NCBI RefSeq assembly: GCF_004342485.1
Contig: NZ_SMBU01000045.1
Location: forward strand, 1-36,563
DNA length: 36,563 nt
Reading direction: 5' to 3'
Source of the DNA: Roseateles saccharophilus
GTDB lineage: Bacteria; Pseudomonadota; Gammaproteobacteria; Burkholderiales; Burkholderiaceae_C
A program made the translations under genes and the position numbers. The notes beneath the pieces were generated by a model. That model had not been told where the DNA came from. It saw nothing but the letters and a program-made list of their open reading frames with translations, and did no database searches. This document shows, one piece after another, positions 23,066-32,642 of the stretch (positions within the stretch are counted from its first letter, which is position 1; the number at the start of each line of letters is the position of its first letter).

Positions 23066-26000
23066 ATGAAAGCAGTGGTGCGGGCAGGGCGAGACAAGGG
23101 CAGGGCGGGCAGCGGGCGTGCATTCGTGGCCCTGCTGGCGGGCGGCCTGCTGGCGGCGCTGGCGCCGGCCGTGCTGGCCGCACCGGTGGGCCGGCTGGTC
23201 TCGTTGCGGCCTCTGGATGCGAGCGGTGCGGCACATGGCGCGGGCGAGGACGGCGCCGCCACCGCCTTCGAATTGCGCACCGATGCCGGCGTGCTGCTGC
23301 GCGTCAGCCTGCTGCGGGCCGACCTGATCCATGTGCAGGCCGGCGCCAAGGGCCAGCTCACGCCGGCCGGCGACAAGGCCGCGCCCATCGTGCTGCCGCG
23401 CCGCTGGGCCGCCGTGGAGCACCGTGTCGTCGAGCAGGTGGACCGCGTCGAGATCCAGACTGCGGCCCTCACGCTACGCATCCACCGCAAGCCGCTGCGC
23501 CTGGAACTGCTGCGCGCGGGCGAAGCCGAACCGCTGTGGCGCGAACTGCAGCCGCTGGACCTGGCCGAGAAGCGCGCTGTGCAGACCCTGTCCAGCACTA
23601 CGGCTGAGCGCTTCTACGGCGGCGGCCAGCAGAACGGCCGCTTCGAGTTCAAGGGCCACCAGCTCGACATCTCCTACTCCGGCGGCTGGGAGGACGGCGA
23701 CCGGCCCAGTCCGGCGCCCTTCCTGATGAGTTCGCGCGGCTGGGGCGTGCTGCGCAACACCTGGAGCGACGGCAGCTACGACCTGCGGCTGGACGAGCAG
23801 GCCAGCCTGGAGCATGCCGAGGGGCGCTTCGACGCCTACTACTTCGTCGGCTCGGGGCTGCACGACGTGCTGGCCGCCTACACGGAGCTGACCGGCCGCG
23901 CCAAGCTGCTGCCGCGCTGGGCGCTGGAATATGGCGACGCCGATTGCTACAACGACGGCGACAACGCGAAGAAGCCCGGCACCGTGCCCAAGGGCTGGAG
24001 CGACGGCCCCACGGGCAAGACGCCGGACGTCGTCGACAGCGTCGCGAAGCAATATCGCGAGCACGACATGCCCGGCGGCTGGGTCCTGCCCAACGACGGC
24101 TATGGCTGTGGCTACACCGACCTGCCCAAGGTCGTGCAGGGCCTGGCCCAGTACGGCTTCAAGACCGGGCTGTGGACCGAGAACGGCGTCGACAAGATCA
24201 AGTGGGAGGTCGGCACGGCCGGCACGCGCGCGCAGAAGCTCGACGTGGCCTGGACGGGCAAGGGCTACCAGTTCTCGCTGGACGCGAACAAGGCCGCCTA
24301 CGACGGCATCCTGGACAACTCCGACGCGCGACCCTTCCTGTGGACGGTGATGGGCTGGGCCGGCACGCAGCGCTATGCGGTGACCTGGACCGGCGACCAG
24401 TCGGCCAGCTGGGACTACATCCGCTGGCACATCCCGACGCTGATCGGCTCGGGCCTGTCGGGCCAGGCCTATGCCAGCGGCGACGTGGACGCCATCTTCG
24501 GCGGCAGCCCCGAGACCTTCACGCGCGACCTGCAGTGGAAGAGCTTCACGCCGGTGCTGATGGGCATGTCCGGCTGGGCCGAGGCCGAGCGCAAGCACCC
24601 CTGGTGGTTCGGCGAGCCCTACCGTTCCATCAACCGCAAATACCTGAAGCTCAAGCTCCGCCTGACGCCGCTGATGTACACGTTGGCCCGCGAGGCCGAG
24701 CAGACCGGTGCGCCGCTGGTGCGCGGCCTGATGTGGGACCACGCCAGCGACCCGCAGGCCGGCAGCGAGGCGTTCAAGCACCAGTTCCTGCTCGGGCCCG
24801 ACGTGCTCGTCGCGCCGGTGTTCCGCAGCCAGGCGGCCAGCCAGGGCTGGCGCAAGGGCATCCACCTGCCGCAGGGAAGGTGGCTGGACTACTGGGACGG
24901 CCGCCAGCTGAGCGCCGGCCCGGCCGGGTGCGACCTCGACCTGGCCGTCACGCTCGACAAGCTCCCCGTCTTCGTCCGTGCCGGCGCCATCCTGCCGATG
25001 TACCCCGAAGTGCTGTTCGACGGCCAGAAGCCCAAGGACAGGCTGACGCTGGATCTTTACCCCGATGCCAGCCGCCCCTCCGAGTTCAATCTCTACGAGG
25101 ACGATGGCCTGACGCGCCGCTACCAGGGCGGCGCCTTCAGCACCCAGCGCCTCGCGATGCGCCTGGACGGCGACGCGCTGCAGGTGACGCTGGAGCCGGT
25201 CAAGGGCAGCTACGACGGCCAGGAGGCGGCCCGGGCCTATTCGCTGCGCGTGGCCAGCCGGCAGGCGCCTTCGAGCGTCGAACTCGATGGCAAGACCTTG
25301 CCGCAGGTCGCCGACCTCGATGCGGTGGAAGAGGGCTGGCGCTTCGACGCCGCCGACCGTCGTGGCAGCATCCATGTGAAGACGGGCAGGCGCGACATCC
25401 GCGCGCCGCTGGCCTTCCTGCTGCGCGGCGTGCAGGCCGCGCCCGCCGCGGACGACGACTTCCCCGCCGCGCCCGCCACCGGTCGCGCCGTACCCGCCGA
25501 CAGCCTCAGCGTCGTGAACCGCCCGGCCGAGGAGCCTGGCCACCCGCTCGAGAACGCTTTCGACGACAAGCCCCAGACCTGGTTCCGCACGACCCGCAAC
25601 CAGGCCCTGCGCAGCGGCCCGCACGAATGGGTGCTGGGCCTGGGCGAGCGCCGCCTGATCGACGGCATCGAACTCGCGCCGCGCAACGACAAGAACTGGA
25701 AATACGGCCAGGTGCGCGACTACGAGGTCTATCTGGCCGACAACAACGGCGACTGGGGCGAGCCCGTCGCACGCGGCCGGCTGCAGCTGCAGCAGGGGCC
25801 GCAGCAGATCGCCTTCCGCGCCACGGCCGGCCGGCTGCTGCGCTTCCGCGTGCTGTCGGTGCAGAACCCTGAAGGCGATGCTGCTTCGGGCGCCGACCCG
25901 ATGGTGACGGCGGCGGCGGACGCGCCGGCCAAGGCCTTCAATGCCTTCGTGCCGGCCGATGTCGGCCCGATCACGCTGTCCAGCTTCAAGGTGCTGGAGG

Positions 26001-26500
26001 CCCGCGCGAGCGAGGGCCGGCCGCTGCAGCGAGCGCTGTCGGATCTGGCCCTGCCTGCCGGCACCGCCAGGGACAAGCCCGCGAGCGGCGCCTCGGCCAT
26101 GCGCATGAACGGCCTGCTGTTCCGCAAGGGGCTGGGGATGAAGCCGGGCCAGCAGCTGCAGCTGCAGCTCGCCGGCCACTGGCAGACCTTCCGCGCCGAC
26201 CTGGGCGTGGACGACAGCTGCCGAAACGGCAACGAGGCCGGCGGCCTGCATTTCCAGGTCTGGGGCGACGGCCGCCTGCTCTACGACAGCGGCGTCGTGC
26301 AGGCGCCGGCCGTCGTCAAGCCCGAGCTGGACGTGCGCGGCCTGCGCCAGCTCTCGCTGCGCACGCTGGGCGCGCGGGGCAGGCAGCCGCAGGGTGTTTG
26401 CGGCAACTGGGCCAACGCCCTGTTGCTGGGGCAGGAAGGGGACGAGGTGCAGATCGCACCCGCCCCGCAGAAGAGCAAGCGTGCGGCGCAACCGCGCTGA
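23066..26500 (+). CDS. Exported GH31 glycosidase with CBM32- and NPCBM-type modules; probable alpha-N-acetylgalactosaminidase
   Basis: This is a 1144-residue enzyme. A basic stretch and a hydrophobic segment (about residues 18-40, LLAGGLLAALAPAVLAAP) form an export signal. The N-terminal beta-sandwich leads to ERFYGGGQQNGRFEFKG and GWGVLRNTWSDGSYDL, then a TIM barrel. In KLDVAWTGKGYQF, Asp393 is the likely nucleophile; in TWTGDQSASWDY, Asp444 is the likely acid/base. These blocks resemble the GH31 subgroup that hydrolyses alpha-GalNAc (Tn-antigen type) and differ from the alpha-glucosidase motif WxDMNE. About residues 811-940 form an F5/8 type C (CBM32-like) domain and about 990-1125 an NPCBM/NEW2 domain, both of the kind that binds galacto-configured sugars. 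Specificity is inferred from motifs and the aga operon. It leads the rightward operon. Confidence 0.85.
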   Translation: MKAVVRAGRDKGRAGSGRAFVALLAGGLLAALAPAVLAAPVGRLVSLRPLDASGAAHGAGEDGAATAFELRTDAGVLLRVSLLRADLIHVQAGAKGQLTPAGDKAAPIVLPRRWAAVEHRVVEQVDRVEIQTAALTLRIHRKPLRLELLRAGEAEPLWRELQPLDLAEKRAVQTLSSTTAERFYGGGQQNGRFEFKGHQLDISYSGGWEDGDRPSPAPFLMSSRGWGVLRNTWSDGSYDLRLDEQASLEHAEGRFDAYYFVGSGLHDVLAAYTELTGRAKLLPRWALEYGDADCYNDGDNAKKPGTVPKGWSDGPTGKTPDVVDSVAKQYREHDMPGGWVLPNDGYGCGYTDLPKVVQGLAQYGFKTGLWTENGVDKIKWEVGTAGTRAQKLDVAWTGKGYQFSLDANKAAYDGILDNSDARPFLWTVMGWAGTQRYAVTWTGDQSASWDYIRWHIPTLIGSGLSGQAYASGDVDAIFGGSPETFTRDLQWKSFTPVLMGMSGWAEAERKHPWWFGEPYRSINRKYLKLKLRLTPLMYTLAREAEQTGAPLVRGLMWDHASDPQAGSEAFKHQFLLGPDVLVAPVFRSQAASQGWRKGIHLPQGRWLDYWDGRQLSAGPAGCDLDLAVTLDKLPVFVRAGAILPMYPEVLFDGQKPKDRLTLDLYPDASRPSEFNLYEDDGLTRRYQGGAFSTQRLAMRLDGDALQVTLEPVKGSYDGQEAARAYSLRVASRQAPSSVELDGKTLPQVADLDAVEEGWRFDAADRRGSIHVKTGRRDIRAPLAFLLRGVQAAPAADDDFPAAPATGRAVPADSLSVVNRPAEEPGHPLENAFDDKPQTWFRTTRNQALRSGPHEWVLGLGERRLIDGIELAPRNDKNWKYGQVRDYEVYLADNNGDWGEPVARGRLQLQQGPQQIAFRATAGRLLRFRVLSVQNPEGDAASGADPMVTAAADAPAKAFNAFVPADVGPITLSSFKVLEARASEGRPLQRALSDLALPAGTARDKPASGASAMRMNGLLFRKGLGMKPGQQLQLQLAGHWQTFRADLGVDDSCRNGNEAGGLHFQVWGDGRLLYDSGVVQAPAVVKPELDVRGLRQLSLRTLGARGRQPQGVCGNWANALLLGQEGDEVQIAPAPQKSKRAAQPR

Positions 26501-26531
26501 ACCGCAATCCGCGAAACCACGAGGAGAACCC

Positions 26532-29501
26532 ATGAAACCGACGAAGCTGATGGCCGTGCTGATGAGCGCCGGCCTGTGCACCCCGCTGCTGGCCGCCGAG
26601 GACGACGCCGCGCCGCAGAAGATCGAGCGCGTGGAAGTGACCGGCTCGAGCATCAAGCGCATCAACGCCGAGACCGCCTCGCCCGTGCAGGTCATCACGG
26701 CCAAGGAGATCGAGAACATGGGCGCGCGCACGCTGCTGCAGGTGCTGGACAACCTGCCCGCGGCGCGGCCCGCAGAGCAGCAGGACTTCCGCTCCATGTT
26801 CACCGGCTCCGACGGCGCCTCCTCGGCCAATCTGCGCGGCCTCGGCGCCCAGGGCACGCTGATCCTGCTGAACGGCCGGCGCCTGTCCTACTACGGCGGG
26901 GTCATGGGATTCCAGACGATGTTCGTCAACATCGACGCCATCCCTGCCGCCGCCATCGAGCGCATGGAGGTGCTGACCGATGGCGCCTCGGCGGTCTACG
27001 GCTCCGACGCGGTCGCCGGCGTCATCAACGTCATCACGAAGAAGAGCTACCAGGGCCTGGAGGTGCATGCCAGCACCGACTGGTCGTCCAACGTCAAGGC
27101 CTACGGCGAGCACCAGGGCAGTGTGCTCTACGGCAAGGGCGACCTCGAGCGCGACGGCTACAGCCTCTACGGCTCCCTCAACTACTACAAGCGTGACCGC
27201 ATCGCGCTGGCCGACACCTATGACAAGCGGCCCGACCAGTTCTACGTCAACAACCCGAACTTCATCAAGAACTTCCGCATCGGCGTCGGCAGCGAGCCGG
27301 GCGTGATGAACCCGGGCACGCTGTTCGTCATCGACAAGGCCAACAACAACGCGATCACGCGCCGCGCCGTGGCCGGCTGCCCGACCGCCATCCCGACCTC
27401 CGGCGGCACCAGCTGCGTCTGGGACACGCTGCCCTACCAGCTCGACACCGGCCCCAGCTCCGAGCGCACCACCGGCTACCTGAACGGCCGCCTGAAGCTG
27501 GCCGGCGACTGGGAAGGCTTTGCAGAAGGCGCCTATACCCACATCGACATGCGCGGCAGCAACGGTCCGCGCAGCTTCAGTTCCACGACGGGCAACCCGT
27601 CGAGCTGGTATTCGCGCAACACCGGCACGACGCTGAACACCTTCAAGATCCCCTTCCTCGGCCCCAACAACGTCTATGTGAAGGCCCACCTCGACCCCGA
27701 CATGGCGGCCAAGATGGGCGGTGCGGCCGGTCTGAGCTATCTGCTGCAGGACGCCACCAACTACTTCGGCCAGCACAACACCGACGACAACTACCGGGCC
27801 CTGGCCGGCGTGCGCGGCACCATCTTCGGCGACTGGGATTTCGAGACCGCGCTCAGCGTGGCCGGCAGCCATTCGGTGACCTACCAGACCATCAACGTCA
27901 ACACCAAGGGCTTCGAGAAGGTCTTCGGCCCGTTCACGACCGACCCGGTCACCGGCCGCACCTATATCGCCGACAACCCGGCCTACCAGTTCGGCGTCAT
28001 CAGCGACGCCAATGCCGCGCTGATCCGCGAGGCCTACCCGACCTTCGACATCCAGTCCTGGACCCAGCTCATCACCTGGGATGCCAAGGTGGAGGGCACC
28101 ATCGGCCACCTGCCTGCCGGCGAGGTGCGCGCCGCCTTCGGCGCCAACCTGATGCGCGAGAGCTTCTACACGCCGGGCAATGCCGACGCCGCCAACGGCC
28201 TCATCACCCAGCAGGGCGGCTCCTGGTTCGACGGCAAGCGCACCGTGGGCGCCGTGTTCGGCGAAACCATCGTGCCGATCACGAAGAGCCTGGAGGTGGA
28301 CGCCGCGGCGCGTCTGGACAAATACCCCAACTTCAAGGCCAACCTGGCGCCCAAGATCGGCGTGAAGTGGCGCGCCGCACCGGAGCTGCTGCTGCGCGGC
28401 ACCTATTCCGAGGGCTTCCGCGCCCCCAACCTCGCCGAATCCGGGAAGGGCGGCATCTATGCCCAGTTCGGTGGCCTGCAGGATGGCTTGCGTTGCGACG
28501 AGACCAACGCCATCGCCGCACTGCTGAAAAAGTCGGCGAACCCGACCGACGTCGATCTCGGCAAGAACCTGACCAATGCGGACTGCAGCCGCACCGTCGG
28601 CGGCCTGACGCCACCCAACCCCAACCTCAAGCCCGAGACGGCCAAGATCTCCACCATCGGCATGGTCTTCGAGCCCTGGAAGGACGTGAGCCTGTCGCTG
28701 GACTACTGGTTCGTCTATCGCCGCAACGAGATCATTCACCAGGACCCGAGCGAGCGCCTGCGCCAGCTGGTGGCCAAGTACGGCCCGGCGCTGAACGGCA
28801 CCACCGATGCGGTGCGCTTCCCCATCTCCGACGGCGACCGCGCCAACCTCGCGGCGCTGGCCGCGATGTGCGCCAACCCGGCCAATGCGGGCGTCTGCCC
28901 CGCCGCGCTGCCGGGCTACTCGGTGGGCAACCTGGCCGGCCTGACGACCAGCTACCTGAACCGCGGGCGCACCCTGGTCGACGGCTTCGACATCGACGCC
29001 CGCACCAAGCATTCGCTGGGCAGCTGGGGCAAGCTGGCCCTGGGCGCGGCCGTGTCCATCCGCATGCGCGAGATCTACAACTACGAGGACGGCACCGGCT
29101 TCTCGAACAACTACGTCGGCTTCTACGGCTCGCCGCGCCTGCGCACGACGCTGAACGCCGACTGGAGCCACGGCGACTGGGTGACCAGCCTGTTCGTGAA
29201 CTACACCGGCAAGACCAAGTGGGCCTACGACAGCAACGACGAGGCGAACAACAACCCGACGACCTGCACGGCCGCCGACGTGGCCATGCCGGCCGGCCTG
29301 TGCAACGGCGCGCCGGCCCATTACACGGTCAACCTCGGCTTCAACTGGAAGCCGATGAAGAATCTCGACCTGGGCCTGAACATCAAGAACCTGTTCAACC
29401 GCATGCCCTACTACGACCCGAACGGCTGGGAAGGCTATGACCACAGCCTGAACCTGTTCGGCCGCAGCTACAGCCTGTCCGCAAGCTACAAGTTCTGGTG
29501 A
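26532..29501 (+). CDS. TonB-dependent outer-membrane receptor
   Basis: This 989-residue receptor has a Sec signal (MKPTKLMAVLMSAGLCTPLLAAE), then the region KIERVEVTGSSIKR that precedes the plug and may contain the TonB box. The plug domain follows (SPVQVITAKEIENMGARTLLQVLDNLP ... NLRGLGAQGTLILLNGRRLS ... IERMEVLTDGASAVYGSDAVAGVINVITKK), then a long beta-barrel ending SYSLSASYKFW. There is no N-terminal secretin/STN signalling domain and no SusD-like partner, so it is a carbohydrate-type TonB receptor of the proteobacterial kind. It would carry released oligosaccharides across the outer membrane for the periplasmic enzymes encoded next to it. RBS GAGGAG lies 5 nt before the ATG. Its stop overlaps the start of the GH109 gene. 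Confidence 0.93.
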   Translation: MKPTKLMAVLMSAGLCTPLLAAEDDAAPQKIERVEVTGSSIKRINAETASPVQVITAKEIENMGARTLLQVLDNLPAARPAEQQDFRSMFTGSDGASSANLRGLGAQGTLILLNGRRLSYYGGVMGFQTMFVNIDAIPAAAIERMEVLTDGASAVYGSDAVAGVINVITKKSYQGLEVHASTDWSSNVKAYGEHQGSVLYGKGDLERDGYSLYGSLNYYKRDRIALADTYDKRPDQFYVNNPNFIKNFRIGVGSEPGVMNPGTLFVIDKANNNAITRRAVAGCPTAIPTSGGTSCVWDTLPYQLDTGPSSERTTGYLNGRLKLAGDWEGFAEGAYTHIDMRGSNGPRSFSSTTGNPSSWYSRNTGTTLNTFKIPFLGPNNVYVKAHLDPDMAAKMGGAAGLSYLLQDATNYFGQHNTDDNYRALAGVRGTIFGDWDFETALSVAGSHSVTYQTINVNTKGFEKVFGPFTTDPVTGRTYIADNPAYQFGVISDANAALIREAYPTFDIQSWTQLITWDAKVEGTIGHLPAGEVRAAFGANLMRESFYTPGNADAANGLITQQGGSWFDGKRTVGAVFGETIVPITKSLEVDAAARLDKYPNFKANLAPKIGVKWRAAPELLLRGTYSEGFRAPNLAESGKGGIYAQFGGLQDGLRCDETNAIAALLKKSANPTDVDLGKNLTNADCSRTVGGLTPPNPNLKPETAKISTIGMVFEPWKDVSLSLDYWFVYRRNEIIHQDPSERLRQLVAKYGPALNGTTDAVRFPISDGDRANLAALAAMCANPANAGVCPAALPGYSVGNLAGLTTSYLNRGRTLVDGFDIDARTKHSLGSWGKLALGAAVSIRMREIYNYEDGTGFSNNYVGFYGSPRLRTTLNADWSHGDWVTSLFVNYTGKTKWAYDSNDEANNNPTTCTAADVAMPAGLCNGAPAHYTVNLGFNWKPMKNLDLGLNIKNLFNRMPYYDPNGWEGYDHSLNLFGRSYSLSASYKFW

Positions 29502-30859
29502 TGACGATGCAGCGTCGAGATTTCCTTCGCAACGGCTCGGCGGCAGCGCTGGCCGCCACCGCCCTCCAGGGCGCAAAGGCGGCCGCCCGGCCGCGGCTGC
29601 GCCTCGGCCTGATCGGCACGGGCCTGCGCGGCCAGAACCATCTGGAGCTGCTGCTGCACCGCGACGACGTCGACCTCGTCGCGCTCTGCGACATCGAGCC
29701 CGAGATGCTCAAGGCAGCGCTGGCCCAGGTCGACAAGGCCGGCAAGCCGCGGCCGCAGGTGTTTGGCGAGAACGGCGACGCGCAGGCCTGGCGCAGGCTG
29801 CTGGAGCTCAAGGGCCTGGACGGCGTCGTCATCGCGACGCCCTGGGAGTGGCATGCGCCCATGTCCATCGCCGCGATGCAGGCCAAGGTGGCGGTGGGCT
29901 GCGAGGTCGTCGCCGGCATCACGCTGCAGGACCACTGGGACGTGCTGCGCACCCAGCTCGGCACGGGCACGCCCTATATGCTGCTGGAGAACGTCTGCTA
30001 CCGCCGCGACGTGCTGGCCGTGCTGCAGATGGTGCGCGCCGGCCTGTTCGGTGAGCTCGTGCATCTGCAGGGCGGCTACCAGCATGACCTGCGCGCCGTG
30101 AAGTTCAACGGCGGCGACCCGGCCCGGCCCTATGGCGGTGGTGCGGAGTTCGGCGCCAAGGGCTGGAGCGAGGCGCGCTGGCGCACCGAGCACTCGGTGC
30201 GGCGCAACGGCGACCTCTACCCCAGCCACGGCATCGGCCCCTGCGCGATGCTCGTCAACATCCACCGCGGCAACCGCTTTACGCGCATCAACAGCTTTGC
30301 GAGCAAGGCGCGCGGCCTGCACGAGTATGTGGAGGCCCAGGGCGGCAGGCAGCACCCGAACGCGGCCGTGAAGTTCAGCCTCGGCGACGTCGTCACGACG
30401 ACGCTGGCCTGCGAGAACGGCGAGACCATCCTGCTGCAGCACGACACCTCGCTGCCGCGGCCCTATTCGCTGGGCTTTCGGGTGCAGGGCAGCAAGGGCC
30501 TGTGGATGGACGTCAACCACTCGGTCCACGTCGAGGGCGTCAGCCCGCCGCACCAGTGGGAGCCCTTCGAGAAGTATGGCCAGAAGTTCGACCACCCGCT
30601 GTGGAAGAAGTACGCCGCGGCGGCCGAGGGCGCGGGCCATGGCGGCATGGACTTCTTCGTCATCCACGCTTTCGTCGAGGCGCTGAAGGCCGACGCGCCC
30701 ATGCCCATCGACATCTACGACGCGGTGGCCTGGAGCGCCATCACGCCGCTGTCGGAGCAGTCCATCGCCGAGGGCAACCAGACGCTGCCCTTCCCGGACT
30801 TCACCGACGGCCAGTGGAAGACGCGCAAGCCCATCTTCGCGTTCGACGACCGCTACTGA
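29501..30859 (+). CDS. GH109 alpha-N-acetylgalactosaminidase, Tat-exported
   Basis: This 452-residue protein starts with a twin-arginine signal, QRRDFLRNGSAAALAATAL (Arg5-Arg6). The signal is expected, because GH109 enzymes carry tightly bound NAD and are folded before export. The Gfo/Idh/MocA-like Rossmann part begins LRLGLIGTGLRGQNHLELLL. Family-typical blocks follow: MLLENVCYRRDVL, DLYPSHGIGPCAMLVNIHRGNRF and AEGAGHGGMDFFVIHAFVEAL. GH109 enzymes remove alpha-linked terminal GalNAc, for example from blood-group A structures, by an NAD-dependent oxidation/elimination mechanism. The ATG at 29501 overlaps the TonB-receptor stop (TGATG); an ATG at 29507 is also possible. Its presence next to agaS/agaZ makes GalNAc the clear end product. 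Confidence 0.92.
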   Translation: MTMQRRDFLRNGSAAALAATALQGAKAAARPRLRLGLIGTGLRGQNHLELLLHRDDVDLVALCDIEPEMLKAALAQVDKAGKPRPQVFGENGDAQAWRRLLELKGLDGVVIATPWEWHAPMSIAAMQAKVAVGCEVVAGITLQDHWDVLRTQLGTGTPYMLLENVCYRRDVLAVLQMVRAGLFGELVHLQGGYQHDLRAVKFNGGDPARPYGGGAEFGAKGWSEARWRTEHSVRRNGDLYPSHGIGPCAMLVNIHRGNRFTRINSFASKARGLHEYVEAQGGRQHPNAAVKFSLGDVVTTTLACENGETILLQHDTSLPRPYSLGFRVQGSKGLWMDVNHSVHVEGVSPPHQWEPFEKYGQKFDHPLWKKYAAAAEGAGHGGMDFFVIHAFVEALKADAPMPIDIYDAVAWSAITPLSEQSIAEGNQTLPFPDFTDGQWKTRKPIFAFDDRY

Positions 30860-30880
30860 TCCCCGTCCGTTCCAGCTTTT

Positions 30881-30900
30881 CGGCCCCTTTGCCGGGGCCG
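30881..30900 (+). repeat. Intercistronic hairpin between GH109 and the lectin lipoprotein
   Basis: CGGCCCC (30881-30887) and GGGGCCG (30894-30900) pair perfectly around TTTGCC. No T-tract follows on the plus strand and the downstream gene has a strong RBS. It is more likely an mRNA stability/attenuation element than a full terminator. Confidence 0.45.
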
Positions 30901-30962
30901 TGGCCGGTTGTTGCCCGCGCATCAGGCGGGCGTGTTCCCGACCCCTCGAAGGAGTGAGTGCC

Positions 30963-32642
30963 ATGAAGATCCTGAATGCTATGGCCCGTGCCTCTGCGCT
31001 GGCTGCTTTCCTGCTCGGTTGCGGCGCCAGCGAGGCCGCGCAACCCGAGACCGCGGCCGCGCCGCCTCAGCACAACACCTGCCCGGCCGGCGCCGTGCTG
31101 ACCGCCCTGACGCCCGATGCAGGCTATGCACGCGACGGCTCGGTGTTCTCGGCGACGCTCTACGACCCGGGCATCGAATCCGGCAACACGACGCACCAGC
31201 CGCGCAAGCTCAAGGTGCGCGTCACGCTGAACGGCCGGCCGGTGCAGGGCTGCGTCGTGAGCTGGCAGCCGCACGAGTCCGGCAACCCGGACAAGGACAA
31301 GAACGGCTGGGTCTTCCCCGACGCGCCGGCGACCGATTTCAACGGCATCGCCAGCGCCTGGTGGACGGCCGGCAGCGCCAACCGCCAGACGCTGGACGTG
31401 GCCCTGCGCCGCGCGGATGGCAGCCGCGCCGCCGTCGAGATCAGGGGTCAGTCGCGCGACCATGTCACGCGGGCCAACTCCATCCATGTGAGCTGGAACA
31501 CGCCGGCCTGGCAGAAGTTCAGCGCCGAGGTCACGCCCCACAGCTGGCCCGGCACGACCTACTACGAGGTCATCGGCTTCAACGGCGGCTACGGCGGCAT
31601 CCAGAGCCAGCAGCTGCTGTTCTCGCTGTGGGACGTGAACGGCGTCAGCCCCGTCGTCGTCGACCCTGGCATCTCCAACTGCACGAACTTCGGCGGCGAG
31701 GGCACCGGCATCAAGTGCGAGGCGGCCTACCAGCCCCAGGTCGGCGCGACCTACCGCTTCGAGCTGGAAGTGGCCGCCACGGCCGACGGCCGGCAGGACT
31801 ACAGCATGTTCTTCACCGACCCCCGCGACGGCCAGCGCAAGAAGCTCGGCACGCTGCGCCTGCCCAAGGTGCTGGCGCAGTCCGGCGCCTATGGCTTCGT
31901 CGAGGACTGGTCCGACACGGCGAAGTCCTGCCTCGACAACCCGGTGCGCGCCGCCACCTATGGCCGCGTGCGCTACCAGGGCACGGACGGCAACTGGGTG
32001 GCCGTGAAGAAGGCGCTCGGCGATGCGGTCTACACGCCCGACCACAATGAGGTCTGCGCGAACTACCGCTTCGACTATGTGGACGACGGACGCTTTCGCC
32101 TCAGCACCGGCGGCCATGCCGTGGGCCATCCGTTGAACCTGCCCGGCGTGCCGCGCACGGTGCCCATGCCCTATGAGACGCCCGTCGCGCCGCCGCCGCT
32201 GGTGCCCGGCCTGAACGTCGTCGGCAGCCAGGGCGCCATCGGCTCGGCGCTGGACGTGCCGGCCGGCTCGACGACGCCCGGCACCCTGCTGGAGATCTAT
32301 CCGACCCATGGCGGCGCGTCCCAGCAATGGACCGTGGCCGAGACCGCCACTGGCAGCGGCCTCTACACCCTCGTCAACCCGCACAGCGGCCTGGCGCTGG
32401 GCGTGGCCGGCGGTGCGACTGCGCCGGGATCGCGCGTCGACATCGAGCCGGTGAACGGCAGCGCCGCGCAGCAGTGGCGCATCGTGCCGGTGCGCGCGGG
32501 CGTCTACGCCCTCGTCCACGTCGTCAGCGGCCTCGTGCTGGACACGCAGGGCGGTGCCATCGGCGCGCTGACACCCGTCATCATCGCGACGCCCGAGAGC
32601 AGCCCCACGCAGGAGTGGAGCTTCGCGCATCTGGGGTCCTGA
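30963..32642 (+). CDS. Lipoprotein with Ig-like, DUF3472 and ricin-type lectin domains
   Basis: The protein has 559 residues. The N-terminus MKILNAMARASALAAFLLGCGAS is a lipoprotein signal with lipobox LLGC. Residues of about 45-165 look Ig-like (VRVTLNGRPVQGCVVSW, FNGIASAWWTAGSANRQTLDV). About 170-350 match DUF3472 (HVSWNTPAWQKFSAEVTP, YYEVIGFNGGYGGIQSQQLLFSLWD, FGGEGTGIKCE). About 415-557 form a ricin-type beta-trefoil with three QxW repeats (QQWTV, QQWRI, QEWSF), which usually binds galactose/GalNAc. It is therefore a surface or periplasmic glycan-binding lipoprotein; DUF3472 has no known activity. A strong RBS GAAGGAG (30948-30954) precedes the ATG. Its position replaces the SusD-like binding protein found in Bacteroidetes loci; that functional analogy is inference. 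Confidence 0.87.
   Translation: MKILNAMARASALAAFLLGCGASEAAQPETAAAPPQHNTCPAGAVLTALTPDAGYARDGSVFSATLYDPGIESGNTTHQPRKLKVRVTLNGRPVQGCVVSWQPHESGNPDKDKNGWVFPDAPATDFNGIASAWWTAGSANRQTLDVALRRADGSRAAVEIRGQSRDHVTRANSIHVSWNTPAWQKFSAEVTPHSWPGTTYYEVIGFNGGYGGIQSQQLLFSLWDVNGVSPVVVDPGISNCTNFGGEGTGIKCEAAYQPQVGATYRFELEVAATADGRQDYSMFFTDPRDGQRKKLGTLRLPKVLAQSGAYGFVEDWSDTAKSCLDNPVRAATYGRVRYQGTDGNWVAVKKALGDAVYTPDHNEVCANYRFDYVDDGRFRLSTGGHAVGHPLNLPGVPRTVPMPYETPVAPPPLVPGLNVVGSQGAIGSALDVPAGSTTPGTLLEIYPTHGGASQQWTVAETATGSGLYTLVNPHSGLALGVAGGATAPGSRVDIEPVNGSAAQQWRIVPVRAGVYALVHVVSGLVLDTQGGAIGALTPVIIATPESSPTQEWSFAHLGS

Noticed and set aside
23474-29576. Very long open frames on the minus strand opposite the GH31 and TonB-receptor genes
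   Set aside because: Composition-driven shadows of GC-rich coding DNA: the translations are Ala/Gly/Arg/His-rich without motifs, and the plus-strand genes have full-length family matches.
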